Below are positions 43,961 through 53,534 of a DNA stretch of 64,000 nt, piece by piece. The position numbers and the translations under genes were made by a program. The notes beneath the pieces were generated by a model that saw only the letters and a list, made by a program, of their open reading frames with translations, was not told where the DNA came from and did no database searches. The number at the start of each line of letters is the position of its first letter. Positions within the stretch are counted from its first letter, which is position 1. Origin of the DNA: Marinobacter sp. X15-166B (lineage in GTDB: Bacteria; Pseudomonadota; Gammaproteobacteria; Pseudomonadales; Oleiphilaceae); assembly GCF_001752365.1 (NCBI RefSeq), contig NZ_MEIY01000001.1:1670774-1734773 (forward strand), given 5' to 3'.

Positions 43961-44383
43961 ATGGTGATGATGAAGAGAGTCCTGGCTGCGGTACTGCTTG
44001 GCTTAGGCCTGACCGCGGGTATTGCTACGGCAAGTGTAGAAGATGAAATCCGTGCCCGGATTGCCCCGGTGGGCGAAGTCTGCTTGCAGGGCGAAGACTG
44101 CGGCATGGCCGCGGCACCGGCGGCGGCAGAGAGTGCAGGGCCTCGTTCTGGCGAAGATGTGTACGGTGCCGTGTGCGCCGCCTGTCATTCTACCGGGGTG
44201 GCCGGCGCACCGGTGGTGGGGGATGCCGGAGCCTGGGCGTCACACATTGACAAGGGAATGGAAACGCTGATTAATCACGCCATCAACGGGTTCAATGCCA
44301 TGCCCGCCAAAGGCGGTTGCGCCAGCTGCCCCGATGAAGAAATTCAGGCGGCCGTCGAGTACATGGTGGGCCAGTCCCAGTAA
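43961..44383 (+). CDS. Cytochrome c5
   Basis: Periplasmic class I c-type cytochrome of 140 residues. After a signal peptide (MVMMKRVLAAVLLGLGLTAG, cleaved after ATA or nearby) comes a spacer and then the haem site CAACH near residue 70. The distal Met is in FNAMPAKGG, and the extra GGCASCPDEEI cysteine pair near the C-terminus is a feature of cytochrome c5. It would carry electrons to terminal oxidases. It is followed by a strong terminator shared with the convergent rep gene. Confidence 0.93.
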   Translation: MVMMKRVLAAVLLGLGLTAGIATASVEDEIRARIAPVGEVCLQGEDCGMAAAPAAAESAGPRSGEDVYGAVCAACHSTGVAGAPVVGDAGAWASHIDKGMETLINHAINGFNAMPAKGGCASCPDEEIQAAVEYMVGQSQ

Positions 44384-44408
44384 ACGGCCGGCGGCACCGA
44401 CCATAGAA

Positions 44409-44435
44409 AGCCAGCACTGCGGTGCTGGCTTTTTT
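44409..44435. terminator. Terminator between cytochrome c5 and rep
   Basis: AGCCAGCAC (44409-44417) and GTGCTGGCT (44422-44430) form a nine-base stem with a TGCG loop and a T run. An AAA run on the left suits use from both sides. Confidence 0.9.
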
Positions 44436-44446
44436 ATGGGTGGCGA

Positions 44447-46465
44447 TCAGACCCCGAGGTCGCCCAGCAAAGCTTTAAGGGTCGCCTTGCCTTTTTTCTG
44501 GTTGGCCTCCACGTCCAGGTCGCCGGTGCCCTCCCAGCGAACATCCTCATCCGGCAATTCGTCCAGAAAGCGGCTGGGAATGGTTTCCAGTTTCTCACCA
44601 TACTGACTGCGCTGGGCGGCGTAGGTCAGCGTCAGCGTCTCTCGGGCGCGGGTGATGCCCACGTACATCAGGCGACGCTCTTCTTCGATATTGCCCTCTT
44701 CGATGCTGGCGCGATGGGGCAGAATTTCTTCCTCCAGACCCATAATAAATACATGGGGAAACTCCAGCCCCTTGGACGCATGCAGGGTCAGCAGTTGCAC
44801 CTTGTCGCTGTCGTCTTCCTCTTCCCGTTGTTCCATCATGTCCCGCAGAATCATTTTGCTGATGGCGTCCTCGATGCCCAGCTCGTCGGCGGTGCCTTTG
44901 CCATCCTCGAGCATGCGCTGCAGACCATCAATGAGGTACCAGATGTTGCTCATGCGGCGCTCTGCCTGCTTGGGGGAGCCGGCATGCTGGTGCTGCCACT
45001 CTTCGTATTCGATGTCGGTAAACAACTGCTTGATCACCGGTATCGGGTCTTCCTGGTGGAGGCGCTGACAGGTGGTGTCCACCCAGTGGGCGAAGCGGCG
45101 CAGCCGGTCCAGCCCCCGTTCGGTGACCTGGGTTTCCGCGCCTATGTCCCCCAGGGAGCGGAACAGACTGACGTTGCGACTGCGGGCGTAATGGCTGAGC
45201 TGCTCCAGCGTACGGGGGCCGATTTCCCGGCGGGGTACGTTGACCACCCGCAAAAACGCGGCGTCGTCATCCGGGTTGACCAGCAGGCGCAGGTAGGACA
45301 TGGCATCCTTGATCTCGTTCTTGGAAAAAAACGACTGACCACCGGAGATGTGATAGGGAATCTGGTAGGCCTGGAGCTTCATTTCCAGCAGGCGGGATTG
45401 ATGGTTGCCCCGGTAAAGCACCGCAAAATCCCGCCAGGCCAGGCCCTTTTTCAGTTTCTGGTCAATGATTTCGGTGGCCACCCGATCCGCTTCGGCGTCT
45501 TCGTTGCGACAGCGGACGATGCGGATCTCTTCGCCAATGGTGTGCTCACTCCACAGTGCCTTGTCGAACACGTGGGGATTATTGGCAATCACGGTGTTGG
45601 CGCTGCGCAGGATGCGCCCGGTGGAGCGGTAGTTCTGCTCCAGCATGGTGACTTTCAGGCTGGGGAAGTCTTCCTTGAGCTGGGCAAGGTTTTCCGGACG
45701 GGCACCGCGCCAGGCATAAATCGACTGGTCGTCATCGCCGACCACGGTGAAGGCGGCGCGTTCGGCCACCAGCAATTTGACCAGTTCGTACTGGCAGGTG
45801 TTGGTGTCCTGATACTCGTCCACCAGCAAGTAGCGGATTTTCCGCCGCCATTTCTGCAGGGTCTCGGGCTGGCTCATGAACAGTTGCACGGGCAACAGAA
45901 TCAGATCGTCAAAATCGACCGCGTTGTAGGCTTTCAGGTATTCGTTGTAGCGCGCATACACCAGCGCCATGCGCTGATCGCGCTCATCGGCGGCCCGGCT
46001 CAGCGCCTCGGCCGGCGAGCGCAGGTCGTTCTTCCAGTTGGAGATGGACATCTGCACGGTGGCCACTTCATCCCCGGCTTCCACGCTGCCGTCGGTCATC
46101 ATCAGGTCGTGCAGCAAGGCTTTGGCGTCTTCGGCGTCGAAAATGGAAAAGCCGGGGTGGTACCCCAGATGCACATGCTCCTCGCGGATGATGTTGAGCC
46201 CCAGGTTGTGGAAGGTGGACACGGTCAGCCCACGGGTCTGCGGCCGGCTCACCAGCTTGCCCACCCGCTCCTTCATTTCCCGGGCCGCCTTGTTGGTAAA
46301 GGTCAAGGCGGCGATGTGTCGGCCGGGAATGCCCACCCCTTCGATCAGGTGCGCGATCTTGCGGGTGATCACACTGGTTTTACCACTGCCGGCACCGGCC
46401 AGCACCAGCAGGGGGCCGTCCACATAATGCACGGCTTCGCGTTGACGGGGATTAAGCTTGGACAC
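44447..46465 (-). CDS. rep: ATP-dependent DNA helicase Rep
   Basis: Superfamily 1A 3'-5' helicase of 672 residues, one less than E. coli Rep. It helps restart and clear replication forks. Motifs are in order: Q motif (LNPRQREAV), Walker A (AGAGSGKTSV, about residue 22), LLVDEYQDTN (motif II), GDDDQSIYAWRGA (motif III), LEQNYRS (motif IV), TLHASKGLEF (motif V) and YVGITRARETL (motif VI). The start is a GTG at 46463-46465; no ATG gives a normal N-terminus. It is divergent from tex. Confidence 0.96.
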   Translation of the reverse strand: MSKLNPRQREAVHYVDGPLLVLAGAGSGKTSVITRKIAHLIEGVGIPGRHIAALTFTNKAAREMKERVGKLVSRPQTRGLTVSTFHNLGLNIIREEHVHLGYHPGFSIFDAEDAKALLHDLMMTDGSVEAGDEVATVQMSISNWKNDLRSPAEALSRAADERDQRMALVYARYNEYLKAYNAVDFDDLILLPVQLFMSQPETLQKWRRKIRYLLVDEYQDTNTCQYELVKLLVAERAAFTVVGDDDQSIYAWRGARPENLAQLKEDFPSLKVTMLEQNYRSTGRILRSANTVIANNPHVFDKALWSEHTIGEEIRIVRCRNEDAEADRVATEIIDQKLKKGLAWRDFAVLYRGNHQSRLLEMKLQAYQIPYHISGGQSFFSKNEIKDAMSYLRLLVNPDDDAAFLRVVNVPRREIGPRTLEQLSHYARSRNVSLFRSLGDIGAETQVTERGLDRLRRFAHWVDTTCQRLHQEDPIPVIKQLFTDIEYEEWQHQHAGSPKQAERRMSNIWYLIDGLQRMLEDGKGTADELGIEDAISKMILRDMMEQREEEDDSDKVQLLTLHASKGLEFPHVFIMGLEEEILPHRASIEEGNIEEERRLMYVGITRARETLTLTYAAQRSQYGEKLETIPSRFLDELPDEDVRWEGTGDLDVEANQKKGKATLKALLGDLGV

Positions 46466-46630
46466 GGATGATCTGCCATTGATGTACGGAGCGGTGTATT
46501 CTACACCACTGGGAGCCCGTGTACCTCGACCGACCGTTGTTTGCCCGCCGGCCCACCACCGTTTGGCTTGCCTGCAGGGGTAAGCCGCTGTACCTTTGCG
46601 CATTCGATTGCCAGTATCAAGCGAGGATGC

Positions 46631-48964
46631 ATGAACAGTATTTCCAGGCGTATAGCGGATGAACTGGGGGTTCGTGAAGAACAGGTGAGCGCGACTGTGG
46701 CCTTGTTGGACGAAGGCTCAACGGTGCCGTTTATTGCCCGATACCGAAAAGAAATTACCGGTGCCATGGACGACAGCCAGTTGCGGACGCTGGAAGACCG
46801 CTTGCGGTATTTGCGGGAACTCGAGGAACGGCGCACCACCATACTCAGCACCATCGACGCGCAAGGGAAGCTGACCGAGGAACTGCGCCACCAGATTGCC
46901 ACGGCGGAAACCAAGAATCGCCTCGAAGATCTGTATCTGCCTTATAAACCCAAGCGTCGTACCAAGGCCCAGATCGCCCGCGAGGCGGGGCTGGAGCCCC
47001 TGGCGGACAGCCTCTACAACGACCCGCTGCTGGAGCCGGAAGAGCAGGCCGCCCGATACCTCAACGCCGAGGCCGGGATTGCCGATACCAAGGCGGCCCT
47101 GGATGGTGCCCGCTATATTCTCATGGAGCGTTTTTCCGAAGACGCCGAGTTGCTCGGCCAGTTGCGTGACTTCATCTGGCAGCAAGGCCAGCTGAAAGTC
47201 TCCGTCATCGAAGGTAAAGAGATCGAAGGGGCCAAGTTCCGCGATTACTTCGACCACACCGAAGCGCTGAAGAAAGTGCCATCCCACCGGGCCTTGGCCA
47301 TATTGCGGGGCCGCAACGAAGGCGTGCTGAGCTACGTCATTGCGGTGGGTGACAGCGAAGACGACCGGCGTCAGCCCCACCCGGCCGAGCAGCGGATTGC
47401 GGCGCACTGGAACATTCGCGATGAGGGCCGGCCGGCGGATCGCTGGTTGTCCGAGGTGGTCCGCTGGACCTGGCGGGTGCGGCTCGGCACCCAGATCGAA
47501 ACCGATCTGATGGCCCAGGTACGGGAAACCGCAGAAGCCGAAGCAATCGAAGTGTTTGCCGCCAACCTCAAGGACTTGCTGTTGCTGGCGCCCGCCGGTC
47601 CCCGGCCCACCCTGGCGCTGGACCCGGGTTTGCGAACCGGCGTCAAGGTTGCGATCATCGACGGGACCGGGCAGGTTACCGGGCATGGCACGATTTTCCC
47701 CCATGTGCCCCGCAACCAGTGGGAGCAGTCGCTGGACCAACTGGCCCGCTGGTGTCGCGAATTCCGCATCGAGCTGGTCGCGATCGGGAATGGCACCGCG
47801 TCCCGGGAAACCGAAAAACTGGTGGCCGAGTTGTGCAAACGCCACCCTGAGCTGGATCTTGCCCGCATCGTGGTGAATGAATCCGGTGCGTCCATTTATT
47901 CCGCCTCGGAATTTGCCTCCCAGGAACTGCCGGAGCTGGATGTCACCATCCGGGGCGCGGTGTCGATTGGCCGCCGGCTGCAGGACCCACTGGCGGAATT
48001 GGTCAAAATCGAACCCAAATCCATCGGTGTCGGCCAATACCAGCACGACGTTTCGCAGGTGCAACTGGCTCGCAGCCTGGACGCGGTGGTGGAAGATTGC
48101 GTGAATGGCGTGGGGGTGGATCTGAATACCGCGTCCGTTCCCCTGCTGGCACGGGTGTCCGGTCTGAACCAGACGCTGGCGCGCAATATCGTGGAATTCC
48201 GCAGCAGCAACGGCATGTTCCGGAGTCGCAAACAGCTGTTGAAAGTCGCCCGGTTGGGGCCGCGCACCTTCGAGCAGGCCGCCGGCTTCTTGCGCATCGC
48301 CGACGGCGATAACCCGCTGGACCGCTCCTCGGTGCATCCGGAGGCCTATTCGGTGGTCGAAGCCATCGCCACCAAACACGGCCGCGAGGTGGCCAGTTTG
48401 CTGGGGGACAGCCAATTCCTGCGGAGCCTGAAACCGGAAGATTACGTCACCGCGCAGTTCGGGGTGCCGACCGTCAAAGACATCATTGCCGAGTTGGAAA
48501 AACCGGGTCGCGACCCGCGCCCCGAATTCCGGTTCGCCAGTTTTGAGGAGGGGGTGGAAACCCTGAATGACCTCAACCCGGGCATGATGCTTGAGGGTAC
48601 GGTCACCAACGTCACCAATTTTGGGGCGTTTGTCGATATTGGTGTGCACCAGGACGGTCTGGTGCACATTTCCGCGTTGTCCCACCAGTTCGTGAAGGAC
48701 CCGCGGGAGGTTGTGAAAGCGGGCGACATCGTTAAAGTCAAAGTGATGGACGTGGATATTCCCCGCAAGCGCATAGCCTTGAGCATGCGCATGGATGACC
48801 AGCCCGGCGCCCAAGCTCCGTCGGCCAGCCGTTCAGGAGCGCGCCCGGCGGGGAACCGGCGGGCATCGGGCAAATCCGCCAAGGGCGCGCAGCCGGCCCC
48901 ACAGGGTGCAATGGCAGGTGCACTCGCACAAGCGCTGGCTTCGGCCCGCAAAGGGAGCCGTTAA
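46631..48964 (+). CDS. tex: Tex RNA-binding transcription accessory protein
   Basis: Nucleic-acid-binding protein of 777 residues, the usual length. Domains in order: N-terminal HTH-rich part ([13 protein letters not shown]), YqgF-like ribonuclease-H domain (about residues 325-450; [15 protein letters not shown]), helix-hairpin-helix region (about 490-560; [18 protein letters not shown]), and a C-terminal S1 domain (about 650-725; [19 protein letters not shown]). A Lys/Arg/Ala-rich tail follows. The ATG at 46631 with GCGAGGA upstream is chosen. It is related to eukaryotic Spt6 and takes part in transcription and toxin expression in some species. Confidence 0.96.
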   Translation: MNSISRRIADELGVREEQVSATVALLDEGSTVPFIARYRKEITGAMDDSQLRTLEDRLRYLRELEERRTTILSTIDAQGKLTEELRHQIATAETKNRLEDLYLPYKPKRRTKAQIAREAGLEPLADSLYNDPLLEPEEQAARYLNAEAGIADTKAALDGARYILMERFSEDAELLGQLRDFIWQQGQLKVSVIEGKEIEGAKFRDYFDHTEALKKVPSHRALAILRGRNEGVLSYVIAVGDSEDDRRQPHPAEQRIAAHWNIRDEGRPADRWLSEVVRWTWRVRLGTQIETDLMAQVRETAEAEAIEVFAANLKDLLLLAPAGPRPTLALDPGLRTGVKVAIIDGTGQVTGHGTIFPHVPRNQWEQSLDQLARWCREFRIELVAIGNGTASRETEKLVAELCKRHPELDLARIVVNESGASIYSASEFASQELPELDVTIRGAVSIGRRLQDPLAELVKIEPKSIGVGQYQHDVSQVQLARSLDAVVEDCVNGVGVDLNTASVPLLARVSGLNQTLARNIVEFRSSNGMFRSRKQLLKVARLGPRTFEQAAGFLRIADGDNPLDRSSVHPEAYSVVEAIATKHGREVASLLGDSQFLRSLKPEDYVTAQFGVPTVKDIIAELEKPGRDPRPEFRFASFEEGVETLNDLNPGMMLEGTVTNVTNFGAFVDIGVHQDGLVHISALSHQFVKDPREVVKAGDIVKVKVMDVDIPRKRIALSMRMDDQPGAQAPSASRSGARPAGNRRASGKSAKGAQPAPQGAMAGALAQALASARKGSR

Positions 48965-49002
48965 CGCGGCTCTGTTAACACCCGTTTGAACAGGAGTGTC
49001 TC

Positions 49003-50565
49003 ATGGGCGATTCCCGCCACCAGATTTTCCAGAAGCTTACCGACAGCCAGTGGCATGGTTTCCGGAAAGGCATTGAGAAAGAGGGCCTCAGGGTCGATCC
49101 ACAGGGGTTCATCGCCCAGACGCCCCACCCGCGCGAACTCGGCTCCACCCTGACGCACCCGACCATCACCACAGATTATTCGGAAGCATTGCTGGAGTTG
49201 ATCACCCCGGTGTGTGATTCCACCGACGCCTTGCTGTCGGAGCTGCGCAACACCCACATTTTTGTACAGAAACACCTGCAAAACGAAGTTTTCTGGGCCT
49301 CCAGCATGCCCTGTGAGCTGCGCGGCGATGAGAGCATCCCCATCGGGGAATACGGCAGTTCCAACAATGGCCAGCTTCGTCATGTGTACCGGCAGGGTCT
49401 GGCGGTGCGCTACGGCCGGATGATGCAGAGCATCGCCGGAACCCATTACAACCTGTCGTTGCCGGACAGTTTCTGGACGTTCTGGCAGCAGGCGTTGGGG
49501 GATACCCAGAGTTTGCAGGACTTCAAAACCGGGCAGTACTTCTGGCTGGTGCGCAACTTCCGGCGTCGCAGCTGGTTGCTGATGCTGCTGTTTGGGGCTT
49601 CACCCGCGCTGGATGCAAGCTTTGTGGCGGATGTCGAACACCGCTTGGCCAGATTCAGTGACGATACCTGGGTGGGTCCCCATGCGACTTCCCTGCGTAT
49701 GGGGGATCTGGGCTATCACACCGACGCCCAGGCCTCGCTGAACATCTGTTTTAACGAGCTCAAGACCTATACCAACACGCTGACCAAGGCGATTCATACA
49801 CCCTGGCCGGCGTACGAAGCCATTGGCACCAAACGCGGCGACCAGCATATACAGATCAATACCAGCATCCTGCAAATCGAGAACGAGTACTACAGTGCGA
49901 TACGGCCGAAACGCACCGCCCGCCGCCACGAGAAACCGGTGCAGGCCCTGACCGCCCGTGGCGTCGAATACATTGAAGTGCGCTGTCTGGATCTGGACCC
50001 CTTCTCGCCGGTGGGGGTGAACCGGGAGCAAATCGATTTTCTGGATCTGTTCCTGCTGGATTGCCTGCTCAGCGAAAGCCCCCGCATCGCCCGCGCCGAG
50101 TGCGACCGGCTGGATGATATGTTCAAGGATGTGGTCAATGAAGGGCGGGCCGGCAATCTGATGCTGCCGGGGGCGTCAGTGCCGCTGCGCTCGCTGGCGG
50201 AGGAACTGCTGGACCGGTTGCAGCCGTTGGCGGAGCGTCTGGACCAACTCACGAATGGTTCTGATTACAGTGCTGCGCTGGCGGTGCAACGGCGCAAGGT
50301 GGCGCAGCCCGACTTGCTGCCCTCGAACCAGGTGATCGCGGCCATGAGTGAGGCCGGACTCGGGCATCGGGACTGGGTGCTGCAGCTCTCCGCGCAACAT
50401 CAGCATGCCCTGCGGGCCGAATCACTGTCCCCCGAACTCAACCGGACGTTTGAAAAAATGGCGGCCGATTCGCTCGCGGAGCAGGCGGCGCTGGAGCAGG
50501 CGGATACTCAGTCCTTCGACGAATTCCTGGCCGAGTATCTGGCCTCTAATCCGGCCCCCGAATGA
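49003..50565 (+). CDS. gshA: Glutamate-cysteine ligase (type 1)
   Basis: Enzyme of 520 residues that joins glutamate and cysteine with ATP, the first step of glutathione synthesis. It has the proteobacterial GshA layout: GIEKEGLRVDPQG near residue 27, the SEALLELITP and HNYNLSLP-like SIAGTHYNLSLPD segments, and YIEVRCLDLDPFSPVG. A CAGGAG precedes the ATG. It follows tex by 38 bases and is convergent with the FliL-like gene. Confidence 0.97.
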   Translation: MGDSRHQIFQKLTDSQWHGFRKGIEKEGLRVDPQGFIAQTPHPRELGSTLTHPTITTDYSEALLELITPVCDSTDALLSELRNTHIFVQKHLQNEVFWASSMPCELRGDESIPIGEYGSSNNGQLRHVYRQGLAVRYGRMMQSIAGTHYNLSLPDSFWTFWQQALGDTQSLQDFKTGQYFWLVRNFRRRSWLLMLLFGASPALDASFVADVEHRLARFSDDTWVGPHATSLRMGDLGYHTDAQASLNICFNELKTYTNTLTKAIHTPWPAYEAIGTKRGDQHIQINTSILQIENEYYSAIRPKRTARRHEKPVQALTARGVEYIEVRCLDLDPFSPVGVNREQIDFLDLFLLDCLLSESPRIARAECDRLDDMFKDVVNEGRAGNLMLPGASVPLRSLAEELLDRLQPLAERLDQLTNGSDYSAALAVQRRKVAQPDLLPSNQVIAAMSEAGLGHRDWVLQLSAQHQHALRAESLSPELNRTFEKMAADSLAEQAALEQADTQSFDEFLAEYLASNPAPE

Positions 50566-50577
50566 CCTCGCAGCCGG

Positions 50578-51030
50578 TCAGCGCTGGACCACAAAAGTGG
50601 TAAACAGGACGCTATCGATCTGTGCGCCGGTTTGTTGCGCGGCCAGCGCGGCATTGAGGCGGCGTGCCGCTTCGTCCCTCAGGCTAGACTGCCCGGTGGT
50701 TGAGGTTAATACCTCTGCATCGGTTTGCTCGGCAAACAACAGCACCAGTTCATGCCGCATCCGCGGCATGTGGGCTTCCACTGCGGCACGGGTGGCGGTG
50801 TCTGACGCCCGCAAGGTAACCGCCGCTTTCAGGTAGCTCAACCGGTGACCGGGGAGACCGACGTTGGTCACGAAATCCGGCTTCAGTTCAATATAATCGG
50901 TGGTTCGCGGGCGGGCGGGCTGGGCCGGCGAAGTTTCGTCCGCGTGCGCGGTCAGGCCCGGTGGCGGCAGCACCAGGGCCGCCAGAACGACAAACAACAG
51001 GAACAATCGTGGCATCGTGGTGTCTTTCAT
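50578..51030 (-). CDS. FliL-family protein, secreted or membrane-anchored
   Basis: Protein of 150 residues with a hydrophobic N-terminal signal or anchor (residues about 6-28) and a FliL-like domain (YIELKPDFVTNVG, RLSYLKAAVTLRA, and a C-terminal VLFTTFVVQR). FliL proteins support the flagellar motor, but no flagellar gene is near. Stand-alone FliL-like genes next to gshA occur in other gammaproteobacteria, as far as I recall, and their role is unknown. A second start (MPRLFLLF) five codons in is possible. Confidence 0.78.
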   Translation of the reverse strand: MKDTTMPRLFLLFVVLAALVLPPPGLTAHADETSPAQPARPRTTDYIELKPDFVTNVGLPGHRLSYLKAAVTLRASDTATRAAVEAHMPRMRHELVLLFAEQTDAEVLTSTTGQSSLRDEAARRLNAALAAQQTGAQIDSVLFTTFVVQR

Positions 51031-51153
51031 ATTCTTGATTGGCTTGCAGGTTTAAAGTTTACCGGCAGGATAACAGGCCCGCCCTAAGGTTGCAGGTATG
51101 TCTGAGGCGAAAAGGGCGCAGTGACGATCACTTTCCACAGGAGACAGAATCCG

Positions 51154-51653
51154 TTGAACGCCAGAAACCTTTTTTTCTGATTGGGCTTGTGTGCGCGGCG
51201 CTGCTGGGTGTCGCGTTTTACATGGAACACGTCATGGGGCTGGAGCCTTGCCCGTTGTGCTGGTTGCAGCGCTTTGCCTTTATGGCGGTGGCGGGTGTCT
51301 GCCTGCTGGCGGTCGTTCATAACCCCGGTAACGTGGCCGGCAGGGTCTACGGAGGCTTGCTGGCGGTGGCGGCCGGTTCCGGTCTGGCGCTGGCGGGTCG
51401 GCAACTGTGGTTGCAAAATCTGCCCGCTGACCAGGTGCCTGCGTGCGGTCCGTCGGTGGAATATATGCTGGAGGTTATGCCGTTGGCCGAGGTGTTGTTG
51501 ACGGCGATGCAAGGCACCGGCGATTGTGCTGCGGTGGTCTGGCGGTTTCTGGGGTTGAGTATCCCGGGCTGGACTGCGGTGTTTTTTACCGCTCTGGTGG
51601 TGGTCGGTGTGTTGATGGTGTTCCGCCCGCAGGCGGCCCCCAAGGTGGGGTAG
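51154..51653 (+). CDS. dsbB: Disulfide bond formation protein DsbB, start unclear (possible frameshift)
   Basis: Inner-membrane protein that reoxidises DsbA and passes electrons to quinone. Four membrane helices and both redox cysteine pairs are present: C-x2-C in LEPCPLCWLQR, and the second pair in VPACGPSVE and GTGDCAAVV. The family frame is open from before 51160 to 51653, but has no good start. A TTG at 51154 with AGGAG ten bases upstream would read MNARNLFF, a natural DsbB N-terminus, yet it is out of frame unless one T is added to the seven-T run at 51170-51176. I give the coordinates from that TTG. In-frame TTG codons at 51039 or 51090 would add an unusual charged extension. Confidence 0.8.
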
Positions 51654-51709
51654 ATCCCGGCAGGGCCGGCCGGCAGCCAGAATGGCTGACGACCGGTTGC
51701 GGGGGGGGC

Positions 51710-52417
51710 TTACTCGGGATTGATTTCCAGCAATTCAACGTCGAAAATCAGGGTTTCATTGGGCGCAATGCCGCGGTTGCCTCCCGGGCCGTAGGCCAGG
51801 TCCGAGGGGATATACAGCTTGTAGCGGCTGCCTTCTGCCATCAGCTGCAAGCCTTCGGTCCAGCCAGGAATTACCTGATTCAGGCCGAAAGTAACCGGCT
51901 CACCGCGCTCGCGGGAACTGTCGAATACATCGCCGGACAACAGTTCCCCGGTATAGTGGACCTTAACCCGGTCGGTTTCGGACGGTTTGTTGCCCACGCC
52001 TTCTTCGATCACTTCGTATTGCAGACCGGAGGCGGTAACGGTCACGCCGTCTTTTTGGGCGTTTTCAGCCAGAAACTCTTCCCCGGTCGCCTTGTTTTCG
52101 GCCGCCAGCGCCTCCATTTCGGCCAGCTGTTCTTCCTGCAGCTGCTGTTGGTACGCCGTTAGCGCCTGCTGTACTTCCTCGGGGCTCATGCGCTTGGCCG
52201 CGTCGTCGTCACTCTGGCCATGCTCTATGCCTTGCAGAAACTGCTCGATTTGCAGATCAGGCAGGTCGTTGCGCATGCGCTCGCCCAGTACCAGTCCCAT
52301 GCCATAGCTGACTTGTTGCACGGTGGAGCTCAGGTCCGGTTCAGCCTCGGGCTGGCTGGCCGTGGAACAACCCGCGAAAACACCTGCGACGGCCAGGGCG
52401 AGTATGGTTTTTTTCAT
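51710..52417 (-). CDS. FKBP-type peptidyl-prolyl isomerase, lipoprotein
   Basis: Envelope foldase of 235 residues of the FkpA/Mip type. The signal peptide ends in a lipobox-like VFAGC (Cys17), so it is probably lipid-anchored. An N-terminal helical dimerisation region (about residues 30-120, with a Glu/Gln-rich helix) precedes the FKBP domain (about 130-232; VKVHYTGELLSGDVFDSS, GWTEGLQLM, YPSDLAYG-like IPSDLAYGPGG, FDVELLEI). The ATG at 52417 starts a normal signal peptide; an earlier in-frame ATG at 52450 does not. It is convergent with dsbB. Confidence 0.93.
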   Translation of the reverse strand: MKKTILALAVAGVFAGCSTASQPEAEPDLSSTVQQVSYGMGLVLGERMRNDLPDLQIEQFLQGIEHGQSDDDAAKRMSPEEVQQALTAYQQQLQEEQLAEMEALAAENKATGEEFLAENAQKDGVTVTASGLQYEVIEEGVGNKPSETDRVKVHYTGELLSGDVFDSSRERGEPVTFGLNQVIPGWTEGLQLMAEGSRYKLYIPSDLAYGPGGNRGIAPNETLIFDVELLEINPE

Positions 52418-52536
52418 GGAAGCTTCCCTTATCGTGTTATTGATGTGCATATGGATCCAAGATCTGCAACGGTAACCGGTTCCGGCCCATTACGCTACTG
52501 AACATGTGTTAATCGGGACGGGGTTCAGCCAGGCTC

Positions 52537-52905
52537 TCAGCTGTCCTTGCCGAACCCCGGCGGGTTGAGGGCGAAGGGCGCCTGATAGGGGGCTTGCCAG
52601 TCAGACTGGGGCGGCTTGGCAGGGCCGCCGGGTTCAATGGCCAGGGCGTTCCACAGGCCCTGTCGTGGCGGACTGTCTGCATAGTGCCAGCCACCACTGC
52701 TGTCCTGCCATTTAAACACGATGCTGGGGCCGGTGTTCGGAGTGGGGGATGGCACCAGTCCTTCAAATGCAGGAATCTGTTTGGCGGTGTTGTCGGCAGC
52801 GCTCCCGTTGGTAAGGCTTTGTGGGTCTTTGATCCCAAAAAAGATCAGCAACACCAACAAGCCCAGTGCGGGAAATGCCAGCCGGATAAGCCAACGCATA
52901 ATCAT
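52537..52905 (-). CDS. DUF4124-like small membrane-anchored protein
   Basis: Protein of about 122 residues with one N-terminal membrane segment (residues about 5-25) and a short region resembling DUF4124 (FKWQDSSGGWHYADSPP), a motif of unknown function common in gammaproteobacteria. The rest is proline-rich and probably faces the periplasm. The ATG at 52905 overlaps the stop codon of the upstream TIGR02444 gene (TGATG), suggesting coupling; an ATG two codons later is also possible. Confidence 0.7.
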   Translation of the reverse strand: MIMRWLIRLAFPALGLLVLLIFFGIKDPQSLTNGSAADNTAKQIPAFEGLVPSPTPNTGPSIVFKWQDSSGGWHYADSPPRQGLWNALAIEPGGPAKPPQSDWQAPYQAPFALNPPGFGKDS

Positions 52906-53429
52906 CACCAGTCTGTGTGCAGGAGAGCGTCAGAAAAGAGCAGGGTGACGAGTTGGTCAATCCGCTCGCTGACTTCCTGGTTCATGTGTGTGTCCGGGCC
53001 TGCGGCATGCAGGTTATGCCGCGCCAGTGCAAGGGTTGAGTCGGTTGGGCTAGCGGCCGGGGGGAGCGCGCGGAGCGCCTGCCAGGCCAACGCCAGTTCA
53101 ACGCGCTCAGCTTCCAGCTCGGTGCCCGCCAGCTGTGCCCTCAGCGCGGCCAGCGCCGGATGCTGTTTCGGCAGTGCCTTTTTCCGGGTTCGCAACGGGG
53201 TGGTCATCTGTTCGCGCCACTGTCTGACGGTCGCCGGCTCGCCGGTAAACTCCCGCCCCCGGGAGGCCAGCCAGCAGGCTGACAGCAACCGGGTCACGCT
53301 CCAGCCGTTGTCCTGCAGGGTCAGACACAAAGATTCCACGCCCGGTATCTGCCAGCAGTTCACAGCGAAGGTCCAGAGCGGAGACGCCAGATCCAGAGAC
53401 TCGGGTATGTCGGCGCTGTTTGTAACCAT
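52905..53429 (-). CDS. TIGR02444 family protein (DUF2390)
   Basis: Protein of 174 residues matching a conserved gammaproteobacterial family of unknown function (SPLWTFAVNCWQIPGVESLCLTLQ; GWSVTRLLSACWLASRGREF). It is mainly helical and likely cytoplasmic. It is commonly adjacent to an ABC-F ATPase gene, as here (53535, divergent), which may point to a translation-linked role. It overlaps the following small gene by the TGATG junction. Confidence 0.85.
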   Translation of the reverse strand: MVTNSADIPESLDLASPLWTFAVNCWQIPGVESLCLTLQDNGWSVTRLLSACWLASRGREFTGEPATVRQWREQMTTPLRTRKKALPKQHPALAALRAQLAGTELEAERVELALAWQALRALPPAASPTDSTLALARHNLHAAGPDTHMNQEVSERIDQLVTLLFSDALLHTDW

Positions 53430-53534
53430 GTTATCGGGCCTGCTGTCTTCGGGCGGTGACGGTACCGGATGTTCTCATGCGGCGCCACAGTCTGGCGATA
53501 ACAGCTTGCGCAATTTCCCTGTTAGAATGCCGCC

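Noticed and set aside
44714..46471. Plus-strand open frame of about 585 codons opposite rep
   Set aside because: Rep has all helicase motifs on the minus strand; the opposite frame shows none.
46718..48814. Open frame of about 698 codons opposite tex
   Set aside because: The sense strand encodes a full Tex protein with all domains. The antisense translation shows no motif and no start context.
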